Positions 11,446-20,643 of a stretch of 64,000 nt of DNA are shown here, one piece after another. Origin of the DNA: Notospermus geniculatus (lineage: Eukaryota; Nemertea; Pilidiophora; Heteronemertea; Lineidae); assembly GCA_002633025.1 (NCBI GenBank), contig NMRB01000032.1, positions 852,421 through 916,420 of the forward strand, read 5' to 3'. The first letter of the stretch is position 1; each line of letters begins with the position of its first letter. The notes under the pieces are model-generated. The model saw nothing but the letters and a program-made list of their open reading frames with translations. It was not told where the DNA came from and searched no databases. Both the position numbers and the translations under genes were made by a program.

Positions 11446-13758
11446 CTAAACATCCCCATTGAAACCATCAGTAAAGTCTTTACCCTTCGTACCTTTGACC
11501 TTCGTCGCCTCCGTAGTATATATCCCCACCGGTGCCCCCTCCGATCCCTCCGTAGTATATATCCCCACCGGTACCCCCTCCGATCCCTTCTCCGTGTCCT
11601 TTTTTACCATAAACTTCGGGCGGCTGCGTACAAGGATTTCCTCAATTTTGAACTTCAGGTAGTCTGCCCTGAGACCTCTGGTGGCTGTTGTCGACATCAT
11701 CTCGGTCAGCCTAGGTATCATGGCGGCTACCAAGGTGGTCAAAGAGGCCAAGATAATACTGGCCTCTCCCTTGCTAGAGTTAGGCCTGAACATGGCCGCT
11801 GTGAACATCACCAGACACAAAAACAGCAATATGAAGAATAACTTAACCACAGCTTTACGGATGCGTCGGGGAATGGGTCGAATTCTTTTGCAGACTCCAC
11901 GAAGCATATCTTTACTGATCATTGCTTCGAGAACACCTGTTTTCCTCAGTCCTTTCTCCTTGCCCTTGTCTTCGTCTCGCAAAGGTTTGAGTTCGATTGC
12001 ATCTGACTTCTCAGTCGACGAGGCTCTTCTAATGGCTTCAGCTCTTGGTGTTGGTCTGTTATAACAATCTTTAACTGATTCCCTGACGAACCAAATCGGC
12101 CCTTCGAATTTTACATTCTCATATATGAAATACCCCTTGTCATCTTGGATGGTTTTTTCGCCATAGTTCAGCCCAACGATTTCCCTTGTTTCCAGATGCA
12201 TCGCTCTGTAGGCATGACTATCCCGGCAGACTTGGAACACTAACCGCTTCACCTGCGTATATGAATCAACTAATTCCGAATATGACCTATGGAAATAGTA
12301 AACAACAAGTAAGCCTCCTGTTGCCCAGGTGGCCACGATGTCAGCACTGACGATGAGACCCCCGATGACGTATAGAATGCTGTTGAACAAGGAATAAACA
12401 AAAAGATAACTCCCTGCAACAGCGTTAATGAAACACGCATCGAAAAGACGTTTGACTTTCTTAAATCTACGCTGTCTGTGTTCGGGTTTTTGACTCAAAC
12501 GCAAATACTTGACAAACAGTCCCCTGAACAGTTCGAATTCGAGCAGCCACCAAACTGTCCCTTGGATGATGACTGAGAAGTGTAACAGTATGAGAACGTA
12601 TCCGACAACAGACGGCCACAAGGAAGAATCGGTGAATATCCAACTGTAAGGGTTGTTACGAAGGTTGAAGACAATCTTGTCTGCGGAATCAAATCGCCTG
12701 AGTGTCTCACGATTGTTATAATAATATCCAAGCCAGCAAGCCACAATGATGTACTGTAAAATAAAGAGTAACGTCTGCTTGATCTTACCAGATATCACAC
12801 CTCGAACTCCTTGCTTAAAAAGGTCGCGAAGGTTTGCACTCCCTTTATACCGTATCAATTCGTCCTCCTTGACCAATAACGTCCGTTCAGCCATCTTCCG
12901 CGTTTCCCCTTCTTTACATTTGCCACTGAGGCGAAAATGCGCCAGTTTTGTCCGTTTGTTGAGCAGATATTCCGTGAATTCTTCGTTTGCGGACCTTGGA
13001 TTATATTCGAAGAACTCGAACGCCAAGGGTATAACTAGGAATGGTAAGAAAACCCCGACGAGGACGATGAATGGCGAACTCTCGGAGAATACGTTGTGTC
13101 CATGATTATGTCCTAAGTCATGATGACAGCACCGTCCACGCTTATGGTTGGCTGGCCTAAGTATCTCCTCCCTCGAGCAGCAGATTTTCCCGACACCAAC
13201 AATACTGTCTGCATAAATCAATGACGGCCGTGAATACACACTTCGACAAATGAGGCCGTCGTTGTTCTGAGCCTTCCCCATCAACTGCAAAATTGACTCC
13301 ATCGCTATCTGAATCTCCTGCTCGAATCTCAATCCGCGCTCACAACCAGCCGGGATGCTGAAGAACTCCACCTTTAAATCCATGATGGCCAGCAGAGAAA
13401 GTCCGAATGAAAGTGCTGTATAGTCTACCGGCATCTTTAACAGAGGAGAAAAGTCATCGGTTGTCCACACCCACCAGTTGGGGTCGAAAACTTCCAGGGA
13501 CTCGTTCTTAAAGGATGACCATTCGATACCGGATATGCGAATGTTTATAATCCTTGCTTTGTGTATCGTTCGAAATTCCTCGAATTGTCTCTGCATCTCT
13601 TCGAAATTTGTGATATTCAGAGAACACGTTGTAGTCGTGGGTCGTGTGCGGTGTTGGTTCAGGGTTGCGTTGAGGGAATCCGTTGTTGCTGTCGAACTGA
13701 CCGACAAAACGACCAACAGCCACGCGGGCAGTGAGCATACACTTGAACTACTCGCCAT
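11446..13758 (-). CDS. Multi-pass membrane protein, unknown family (paralogue 1)
   Basis: A single coding exon of 770 aa. The start is taken at 13758 because a splice acceptor (ttcttccag) lies just upstream, so the more distal ATG at 13785 would be intronic; a 5' UTR intron is inferred. Residues 1-25 look like a signal peptide. About 26-228 is an ectodomain with N-glycosylation sequons, several cysteines and a His-rich CCHHDLGHNHGHN stretch before the first membrane segment. Hydrophobic segments follow near residues 230-252, 335-355, 390-420, 455-505 (probably two), 640-660 and 675-695, with a charged loop at about 255-330 and a long one at about 510-635. The C-terminus has a 13-residue tandem repeat (GSEGxPVGIYTTE). 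The protein is clearly paralogous to the one at 18034-20643. I do not recognise the family. A receptor, channel or adhesion role is possible, but nothing in the sequence decides it. Confidence 0.85.
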   Translation of the reverse strand: MASSSSVCSLPAWLLVVLSVSSTATTDSLNATLNQHRTRPTTTTCSLNITNFEEMQRQFEEFRTIHKARIINIRISGIEWSSFKNESLEVFDPNWWVWTTDDFSPLLKMPVDYTALSFGLSLLAIMDLKVEFFSIPAGCERGLRFEQEIQIAMESILQLMGKAQNNDGLICRSVYSRPSLIYADSIVGVGKICCSREEILRPANHKRGRCCHHDLGHNHGHNVFSESSPFIVLVGVFLPFLVIPLAFEFFEYNPRSANEEFTEYLLNKRTKLAHFRLSGKCKEGETRKMAERTLLVKEDELIRYKGSANLRDLFKQGVRGVISGKIKQTLLFILQYIIVACWLGYYYNNRETLRRFDSADKIVFNLRNNPYSWIFTDSSLWPSVVGYVLILLHFSVIIQGTVWWLLEFELFRGLFVKYLRLSQKPEHRQRRFKKVKRLFDACFINAVAGSYLFVYSLFNSILYVIGGLIVSADIVATWATGGLLVVYYFHRSYSELVDSYTQVKRLVFQVCRDSHAYRAMHLETREIVGLNYGEKTIQDDKGYFIYENVKFEGPIWFVRESVKDCYNRPTPRAEAIRRASSTEKSDAIELKPLRDEDKGKEKGLRKTGVLEAMISKDMLRGVCKRIRPIPRRIRKAVVKLFFILLFLCLVMFTAAMFRPNSSKGEASIILASLTTLVAAMIPRLTEMMSTTATRGLRADYLKFKIEEILVRSRPKFMVKKDTEKGSEGVPVGIYTTEGSEGAPVGIYTTEATKVKGTKGKDFTDGFNGDV

Positions 13759-14519
13759 GATGATGATCTGGAAGAACCGTACCAAGTGACAATTTGTAGA
13801 TAGGACTGTATTAAAAAATTTATATTCTTTTTTCCGATAAGGTCATCGCCAGAGATATCGGAACCACTCGGCCTACATGTACCTCTCTTAGTTCAAGTGT
13901 GTACCAAGTGAGCTTGTGACAACAAGGTGTTTTCAAAAAATGGTCCTCATTTGGTTGTTATACTGCGGAGACGTCATTCCTGGAACTCTGTTCCCGCGGG
14001 AAACTGGTCGATCTACATTGTATTTCAAGTTCAGATAAGTATCTTAAGTGTGTCCAAAGAGATCACATAAATAAAATTCAATCAGGTGAAATCAACACTC
14101 AAAACGAAGGTTACTTGACGATCAAGGTTCTTCATACATGTACATTGTATGTGGGAAGAATGTGTGTTGGGCCTGTTCCGATATTCCATGCAGTTTCGTC
14201 TCTGGGGTTCCTTGGGCGTGCTTTGGTGCAGCCGAGGCCCTACGCCGCCCATGTCATGCAACCCAGGTGGGGTATGGGCGAGAGATTGACGGTTGCTGTG
14301 CATGCTTGTTGCACTTTTGCGACCCTGTCAGAGTCTACATGACACTGCAAGACATGATGTCTTGCAGTGTCTGCCTTGGCGATTGATGGCCTACTGTCAG
14401 TTCCTGGACACTCTTTGAGCGAGATGGCGCTTGATGGTCATGGCCGAGCCAAAGATAGCCGCTCTCTGGACCTCCCTCAGAAAAGCACCTTCACACTTGA
14501 CTAGACTGGCNTCTGATGT
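13759..14519. other. Upstream region of paralogue 1
   Basis: Probably contains the 5' UTR exon and promoter of the gene ending at 11446, which I cannot place. Near 14343-14370 lies a near-perfect palindrome around cactgcaagacatgatgtct. A single N is at 14511. Confidence 0.4.
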
Positions 14520-14613
14520 AGGGTAAAGTGGTACAATTCTAGGCCCTGAGTGTAAAAATGGCCAGCATTGCATGGAGATGTATACTCAGGGACTAGAATT
14601 GTACCACTTCCCT
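14520..14613. repeat. Foldback, about 33-bp arms
   Basis: The left arm starting agggtaaagtggtacaattc is repeated inverted at the right end (gaattgtaccacttccct), with one indel and few mismatches. It lies next to the N at 14511. Confidence 0.65.
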
Positions 14614-14814
14614 GCCGGTAACTTCTAAAGCCCACAGCACACGAGTCAGCTTTTCTTGTTCTTGCTAGCAATTTAGTGGTAAGCAAGAAAATTGCCCGTG
14701 TGCCGATGTTTTCAGGAGCTTCTTGCAAGCAATTTATTTCTCCGATCAAACTTGTGCTTGATTTTTATTGCTCAGTGCTCGTGGTGAGCAAGACGCGTTG
14801 CTTTTCATGGCACA

Positions 14815-15053
14815 AGGGCCGTTTAGACGACAAGCCAAAAAACCACATTCAGATTCGATCCGATTGAATCCGATCGACCCGCATCGAGTCTCATTTGCGT
14901 TTAGACGAGATTTGAATGTGGTCGTATGTGGTCCAATGCGGTCCAAAATCCACATTGGACCGCATTGGGTACGGTTTACACGCAAGAGTTTTGAACCACA
15001 ATCGGATTCGATCGGATCGCATGTGGATTTTTGCCTGTCGTCTAAACGGCCCT
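14815..15053. mobile_element. MITE, family C (copy 1)
   Basis: The terminal inverted repeats start agggccgtttagacgac and extend imperfectly about 34 bp. Internal inverted words (tccgattgaatccgatcg, ggtccaatgcggtcc) form further hairpins. The sequence between the arms is non-coding. A second copy is at 16924-17152, inside the duplicated segment. Confidence 0.75.
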
Positions 15054-15569
15054 AATGTTGCTTGTTGCTGCAATGAGCAGTGCGTGCTGCGGGCTCAAAG
15101 AGTAGGGTAGGGCCCTATGGACGATTTCTAGCACTTGTTCCTTTAAACAGTGAAATGCGACATCAGCTTCCTTCTGCAAGCGTCAAACAATTAATTAGTC
15201 AAAATGTGTTCTTGTTCAGACGAGATTTCAGGTCATCATGAATTCCGTGAAATATCACTTCATCACAGTAAAAAATGCATGTTATCATAATAATAATCAG
15301 CCCAAGGTTGACGTCGAGTCCTACCTACAAAACTGATAATCTTTCACGATATACCTCTCCTCTGGTGTTACGTTGAAACAACTTTTCAATGAAGTTAAAG
15401 AAAGATTAGTCCCTCATTGTCTTTCTGTAGAGATTCAGTTTTATTTTCTGCAACGGTACATGATGCATGACAGCAAGATCATAATGAAGTACATGTACTT
15501 AAATGTAGGCCAAGAACATGCAAAGAATGATCCCGGATAACGATTGTACTTGAGTAACAAATAATAATA

Positions 15570-15694
15570 GGGAGCTTAGGAGATCACACGCTAACGATAA
15601 CATTTACGTTAACAATATTTTTTGTACATGAAATACATGCAAGAAATTGCGTTAACGTAAACGTTATCGTTAGCGTGTGATCTCTTAAACTCTG
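15570..15694. mobile_element. Foldback element present in one duplicate copy only
   Basis: The arms ggagcttaggagatcacacg, then ctaacgataac, are repeated inverted at the right end (gttatcgttagcgtgtgatc...). The corresponding place in the other copy, near 17652-17666, lacks the whole element. It is therefore an insertion (or clean excision) that distinguishes two otherwise near-identical sequences. Confidence 0.75.
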
Positions 15695-15963
15695 TAATAT
15701 CTGATGTACCGTATACGATATCCAATATAGAGCACAAAGAACGACACACAAAATGATAAAATACGTATAAATAAAGTCGTCTCTTGTTCTTTTGCAAAAT
15801 TCGGAGACGACTGATGTACCGTAACATGACAGTCATCGGTCTGGGTCTTCGTCTTGTCTGAAAACTAGGCCTACCAACCTCAACCAAACATGACGCCAGC
15901 ATGAACCGGAAAAAGTGCAATGATGGATTGCCAACAATAAACAACGGGCTCTTTCTTGCCATT

Positions 15964-16790
15964 NNNNNNNNNNNNNNNNNNNNNNNNNNNNNNNNNNNNN
16001 NNNNNNNNNNNNNNNNNNNNNNNNNNNNNNNNNNNNNNNNNNNNNNNNNNNNNNNNNNNNNNNNNNNNNNNNNNNNNNNNNNNNNNNNNNNNNNNNNNNN
16101 NNNNNNNNNNNNNNNNNNNNNNNNNNNNNNNNNNNNNNNNNNNNNNNNNNNNNNNNNNNNNNNNNNNNNNNNNNNNNNNNNNNNNNNNNNNNNNNNNNNN
16201 NNNNNNNNNNNNNNNNNNNNNNNNNNNNNNNNNNNNNNNNNNNNNNNNNNNNNNNNNNNNNNNNNNNNNNNNNNNNNNNNNNNNNNNNNNNNNNNNNNNN
16301 NNNNNNNNNNNNNNNNNNNNNNNNNNNNNNNNNNNNNNNNNNNNNNNNNNNNNNNNNNNNNNNNNNNNNNNNNNNNNNNNNNNNNNNNNNNNNNNNNNNN
16401 NNNNNNNNNNNNNNNNNNNNNNNNNNNNNNNNNNNNNNNNNNNNNNNNNNNNNNNNNNNNNNNNNNNNNNNNNNNNNNNNNNNNNNNNNNNNNNNNNNNN
16501 NNNNNNNNNNNNNNNNNNNNNNNNNNNNNNNNNNNNNNNNNNNNNNNNNNNNNNNNNNNNNNNNNNNNNNNNNNNNNNNNNNNNNNNNNNNNNNNNNNNN
16601 NNNNNNNNNNNNNNNNNNNNNNNNNNNNNNNNNNNNNNNNNNNNNNNNNNNNNNNNNNNNNNNNNNNNNNNNNNNNNNNNNNNNNNNNNNNNNNNNNNNN
16701 NNNNNNNNNNNNNNNNNNNNNNNNNNNNNNNNNNNNNNNNNNNNNNNNNNNNNNNNNNNNNNNNNNNNNNNNNNNNNNNNNNNNNNNNNN
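15964..16790. other. Assembly gap (827 N)
   Basis: A run of unknown bases. The flanks are copies of each other (14815-15963 and 16924-17955), so the gap may reflect unmerged haplotypes. It may also hide part of another copy of the membrane-protein gene. Confidence 0.95.
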
Positions 16791-16922
16791 AGGCTTCCTG
16801 TACATAGAAGTATACGGTATACGAAAACACCGATTAACAAAGGCTTCTCGAGGATTCACGACCGTGAAGCCATTGTTCGCCGGTGTTTTCGTATACCGTA
16901 TACTTCAATGTAAAGGAAGCCT
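16791..16922. repeat. Foldback, about 42-bp arms, at the gap edge
   Basis: The left arm starts aggcttcctgtacatagaag and continues tatacggtatacgaaaacacc. The right arm is its near-perfect inverse ending ggaagcct. It abuts MITE family C directly and is missing at the equivalent position in the left duplicate. Confidence 0.75.
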
Positions 16923-16923
16923 C

Positions 16924-17152
16924 AGGGCCGTTTAGACGACAAGCCAAAAAACCACATTCAGATTCGATCCGATTGAATCCGATCGACCCGCATTTGCGTT
17001 TAGACGAGATTTGAATGTGGTCGTATCTGGTCCAATGCGGTCCAAAATCCACATTGGACCGCATTGGGTACGGTTTACACGCATGAGTTTTGAACCACAA
17101 TCGGATTCGATCGGATCGCATGTGGATTTTTGCCTGTCGTCTAAACGGCCCT
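16924..17152. mobile_element. MITE, family C (copy 2)
   Basis: The same element as 14815-15053, with a 10-bp internal deletion (tcgagtctca missing) and few substitutions. Its left flank differs from that of copy 1. Confidence 0.75.
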
Positions 17153-17831
17153 AATGTTGCTTGTTGCTGCAATGAGCAGTGTGCTGCGGGCTCAAAGAGT
17201 AGGGTAGGGCCCTATGGACGATTTCTAGCACTTGTTCCTTTAAACAGTGAAATGCGACATCAGCTTCCTTCTGCAAGCGTCAAACAATTAATTAGTCAAA
17301 ATGTGTTCTTGTTCAGACGATATTTCAGGTCATCATGAATTCCGTGAAATATCACTTGATCACAGTAAAAAATGCATGTTATCATCATAATCAGCCCAAG
17401 GTTGACGTCGAGTCCTACCTACAAAACTGATAATCTTTCACGATATACCTCTCCTGTGGTGTTACGTTGAAACAACTTTTCAATGAAGTTAAAGAAAGAT
17501 TAGTCCCTCATTGTCTTTCTGTAGAGATTCAGTTTTATTTTCTGCAACGGTACATGATGCATGACAGCAAGATCATAATGAAGTACATGTAATTAAATAG
17601 GCCAAGAAATATGCCAAGAATGATCCCGGATAACGATGTACTTGGGTAACAATAGAATAATATCTGATATACCGTAACGATATCCATGCTGAGCACAAAG
17701 AACGACACACAAAATGATAAAATACGTATAAAGTCGTCTCCTGTTCTTTTGCAAAATTCGGAGACGACTGATGTACCGTAACATGACAGTCATCGGTCTG
17801 GGTCTTCGTCTTGTCTGAAAACTAGGCCTAC

Positions 17832-17861
17832 CCTTGGAGGAATTATATAATTCCTCCAAGG
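17832..17861. repeat. Perfect 30-bp palindrome
   Basis: Both halves, starting ccttggaggaattat, are exact reverse complements with no loop. The left duplicate lacks it: it reads aggcctaccaacc where this copy has the palindrome plus a duplicated cctac. Confidence 0.9.
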
Positions 17862-18033
17862 CCTACCAAACTCAACCAAACATGAAGCCAGCATGAACCG
17901 GAAAAAGTGCAATGATGGATTGCCAACAATAAACAACGGGCTCTTTCTTGCCATTGAAGACATCCGCACACGAGACACATTTCTGGCTGGCAGTGCGCAA
18001 GAAAATTGCCTCGTGTGCTGCAAGCTTAACCTG

Positions 18034-20643
18034 CTAAACACAAGATTCGTCGGTATCAAATCCACCGTCGAAACGATCACCAAATATGTGTGTAGACCTC
18101 GAACCTTTGACCATAGTCGCCTTTACACTATTCGAATGTTCCCTCTTCAGTCCGTTCTCCATGTACTCTGCACAGTCCACCAGTCTGTTTGTTTCAACGC
18201 CTGCCTCTATGACCTTGAACTTTGGGCGACTGACGGCAAGGATTTCCTCAATTTTGAACTTCAGGTTGTCTGCCTTGAGACGTCTGGTAGCGTTTGTTGA
18301 CATCATCTCGGTTAGCTTTGGTACCATGGCGGCTAACAAGGTCGCTAATGAGGTCAGAATGACACTGACATCGCCCGTGCTTGTGTTAGGCCTAAACACG
18401 GCCGCCGTGAACATCACCAGAGACAGAAACAGCACTATGAAGATGAGTTTGACAACAGCTTTACGGATGCTTGGGCAAATCGGTCGAATTCTTCTACACA
18501 CGCCACGGAGCATGTCTTTACTAATCATTGCGTCGAGAACACCGGTTGTCCTCCACCCGTCCTCGATCGTCGCCTTGACTTCAACTCCGTTGACACTCAG
18601 TCCACCTTGCCTCATACTATCATTGCCGGTCTCCCGCGATGGTTCACCGTCACCAATCTCCACCACAGTGTCCGATGGCACTCCGTTTTCGTCGAGAACA
18701 TCTGTCGTCCTCAGTCCTTCCTCGTTCATGTCCTTGACTTCATCGTCCTTAGCACTCAGTCCTTCTCCGGGCAATTTACGATCCGTGTCGGTCTCCTGCG
18801 AAGGTTCACTATCACCAATCTCTTCCACAGTGTCTAGGTCCTCCGATAGTACTTTGTACTCATTCAGAACGACTCCGCTTGCATCGTTAACACCCGGCAG
18901 GGAGTTGGTCTTGGCTCTGCTAATAGTGGGACTTGCGATGCCATCAACAACTCGCGATCGATAGCAATCTTTCGCCAAGTCCCTGACGAACCAAATCGGG
19001 CCTTCGAATGTTTTGATGTCAAATTGGAAAGGCCCAGTTGTGTCTGTGATGGATTTTTCCCTATAATCCAGCTCAATCATTTCCCTTGTACCCATAAGCA
19101 TCGCCCTATAGGCGTGTTTGTCCTGACAAACTTGGAACACTAACCGCTTAATCTCTGTATATGAATCAACTAATTGTATAAAAGATCGATGGAAGTAGTA
19201 GACAACGAGTAAGACACCAGTTGCCCAGCTGGCTACGATATCAACACTGACGATGAGACCCCCGATGACATATATGATGGAGTTGAACAAGGAATAAACA
19301 AACACGTAACTACAAACAACAGCGTTTGCGAAACATGCATCGAAAAGGTGCTTCACCTTCTTAAAATTACGCCACTTGTCTTCTGGTTTGTTACTTATAC
19401 ACAAACACTTGGCAAAACGTACCCTGAATACTTCGATTTCGAGCAGCCACCAAACTGTCCCTTGGATGATGATTGAGAAGTTCAGCATTACGAGAATATA
19501 TCCGACAACAGACGGCCACAAGGAAGAATCGGTGAAAATCCAACTGTAAGGGTTGTTACGAAGGTTGAAGACAATCTTCTCCGCGGAGTCAAATCGCCTG
19601 AGGGTCTCACGCTTGAAGGAATAGTATCCAAGCCAGCAAACTACGATCAAAAACTGCAAGATAAAGAGTAACGTCAGCTTGATCTTACCAGATATCACAC
19701 CTCGAACTCCTTGCTTAAAAAGGTCGCGAAGATTTGCGTTTCCTTCATACGGTATCAACTCATCCTTCTCGACCAATAAGGTCCATTTGTCCATCTTCCG
19801 CTTTTCCCCATTTCTCCCTTTGCCACTGAGTCGGAAATACGCCAGTTTCGTCCGTTTGTTGAGGAGATATTCCGTGAATTGTTCGTTTGCGGACATTGGA
19901 TGATATTGCAACAGCTCCATCGCTAAGGGAAGGACGATGATTGGTAAGAGAAAGCCTATTAGAATGATGTACGGTGAGTACTGGGAGAATACGTTGTGTT
20001 CTATGTTAGGTCCTAAGGTATGATGACAGCACTCGCCACGCTTATGGCTGCTAAATATCTGCTCCCTCGTGCAACAGATCTTCCCGACACCAACAACATT
20101 CTGTGTAATCACCGACTTCCGTGAATAGACACTTCGACAAATGAGGCCGTCGTTGTTCTGAGCCTTTCCCATCAACTGCAAAATTGACTCCATCGCTATC
20201 TGAATCTCCTGCTCGAATTTCAATCCGCGCTCACAACCGGCAGGGCTGCTGACGAAATCCACCTTTAAATCCTTGATGGCTAACCGTGAAAGTCCGAATG
20301 ATAGTATTGTGTAATCTACCGGCATCTTTAACAGAGGGGAAAAGTCATTGGTTGTCCATATCCACCAGTTGGGGTCGAAAACTTCTAAATCGTGTTTACT
20401 GGAGGACCATTCGATACCGGATATGCGAATGTTTATAATCCTCGCTCTGTGTACCGTTCGAAAGTCCTCAAATTGTTGCTGGGTCTCTTTGAAATTTGTT
20501 ATATTCAGAGAACACGTTGGAGTCGTCGATTGCGTCAGGTTTTGGTCTAGGCTGGCGTTGAGGGAATCCGTTGTTGCTGTCGAACTGACCGATAAAACGA
20601 CCAACAGCCACGCGGGCAGTGAGCATACACTTCTCTTCTTCAT
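18034..20643 (-). CDS. Multi-pass membrane protein, unknown family (paralogue 2)
   Basis: A single coding exon of 869 aa, starting at 20643. A good splice acceptor (ttttctttcag) lies 9 bases upstream of the ATG, so a 5' UTR intron is likely. It has a signal peptide, ectodomain and membrane segments in the same order as the 11446-13758 protein, with strong identity through all hydrophobic segments and in the ectodomain block FDPNWW...KMPVDY. The main difference is an extra acidic cytoplasmic-type stretch of about 110 residues (about 590-700). It holds two copies of a 46-residue unit marked by EIGDSEP/EIGDGEP and GLRTTDVLDENG/GWRTTGVLDAM; paralogue 1 has only the last part. The C-terminal tail is unrelated to the repeat tail of paralogue 1. 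Function unknown. The gene pair is tandem and in the same orientation, consistent with local duplication. Confidence 0.85.
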   Translation of the reverse strand: MKKRSVCSLPAWLLVVLSVSSTATTDSLNASLDQNLTQSTTPTCSLNITNFKETQQQFEDFRTVHRARIINIRISGIEWSSSKHDLEVFDPNWWIWTTNDFSPLLKMPVDYTILSFGLSRLAIKDLKVDFVSSPAGCERGLKFEQEIQIAMESILQLMGKAQNNDGLICRSVYSRKSVITQNVVGVGKICCTREQIFSSHKRGECCHHTLGPNIEHNVFSQYSPYIILIGFLLPIIVLPLAMELLQYHPMSANEQFTEYLLNKRTKLAYFRLSGKGRNGEKRKMDKWTLLVEKDELIPYEGNANLRDLFKQGVRGVISGKIKLTLLFILQFLIVVCWLGYYSFKRETLRRFDSAEKIVFNLRNNPYSWIFTDSSLWPSVVGYILVMLNFSIIIQGTVWWLLEIEVFRVRFAKCLCISNKPEDKWRNFKKVKHLFDACFANAVVCSYVFVYSLFNSIIYVIGGLIVSVDIVASWATGVLLVVYYFHRSFIQLVDSYTEIKRLVFQVCQDKHAYRAMLMGTREMIELDYREKSITDTTGPFQFDIKTFEGPIWFVRDLAKDCYRSRVVDGIASPTISRAKTNSLPGVNDASGVVLNEYKVLSEDLDTVEEIGDSEPSQETDTDRKLPGEGLSAKDDEVKDMNEEGLRTTDVLDENGVPSDTVVEIGDGEPSRETGNDSMRQGGLSVNGVEVKATIEDGWRTTGVLDAMISKDMLRGVCRRIRPICPSIRKAVVKLIFIVLFLSLVMFTAAVFRPNTSTGDVSVILTSLATLLAAMVPKLTEMMSTNATRRLKADNLKFKIEEILAVSRPKFKVIEAGVETNRLVDCAEYMENGLKREHSNSVKATMVKGSRSTHIFGDRFDGGFDTDESCV

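Larger units (their letters stand above)
14815..15963. repeat. Segmental duplication, left copy (paired with 16924-17955)
   Basis: This segment is nearly identical to 16924-17955 and stops exactly at the N gap. The copies differ by small indels, by an inverted-repeat element present only here (15570-15694), and by a palindrome present only in the right copy (17832-17861). The pattern fits either two haplotypes placed in series or a recent tandem duplication. Confidence 0.85.
16924..17955. repeat. Segmental duplication, right copy (paired with 14815-15963)
   Basis: Near-identical to the left copy up to the base where the left contig meets the N gap. It continues directly into the 3' end of the 869-aa gene. 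It contains the plus-strand word tttatt (17534-17539), read as aataaa on the gene's strand and also present in the left copy, a candidate polyadenylation signal. Confidence 0.85.

Noticed and set aside
15609-16935. Long open frames (283-416 codons) on both strands.
   Set aside because: They exist only because the 827-N gap has no stops.
18086-18964. 292-codon plus-strand open frame.
   Set aside because: Antisense to paralogue 2, low-complexity Ser/Thr/Leu/Pro composition from the acidic repeat on the other strand.
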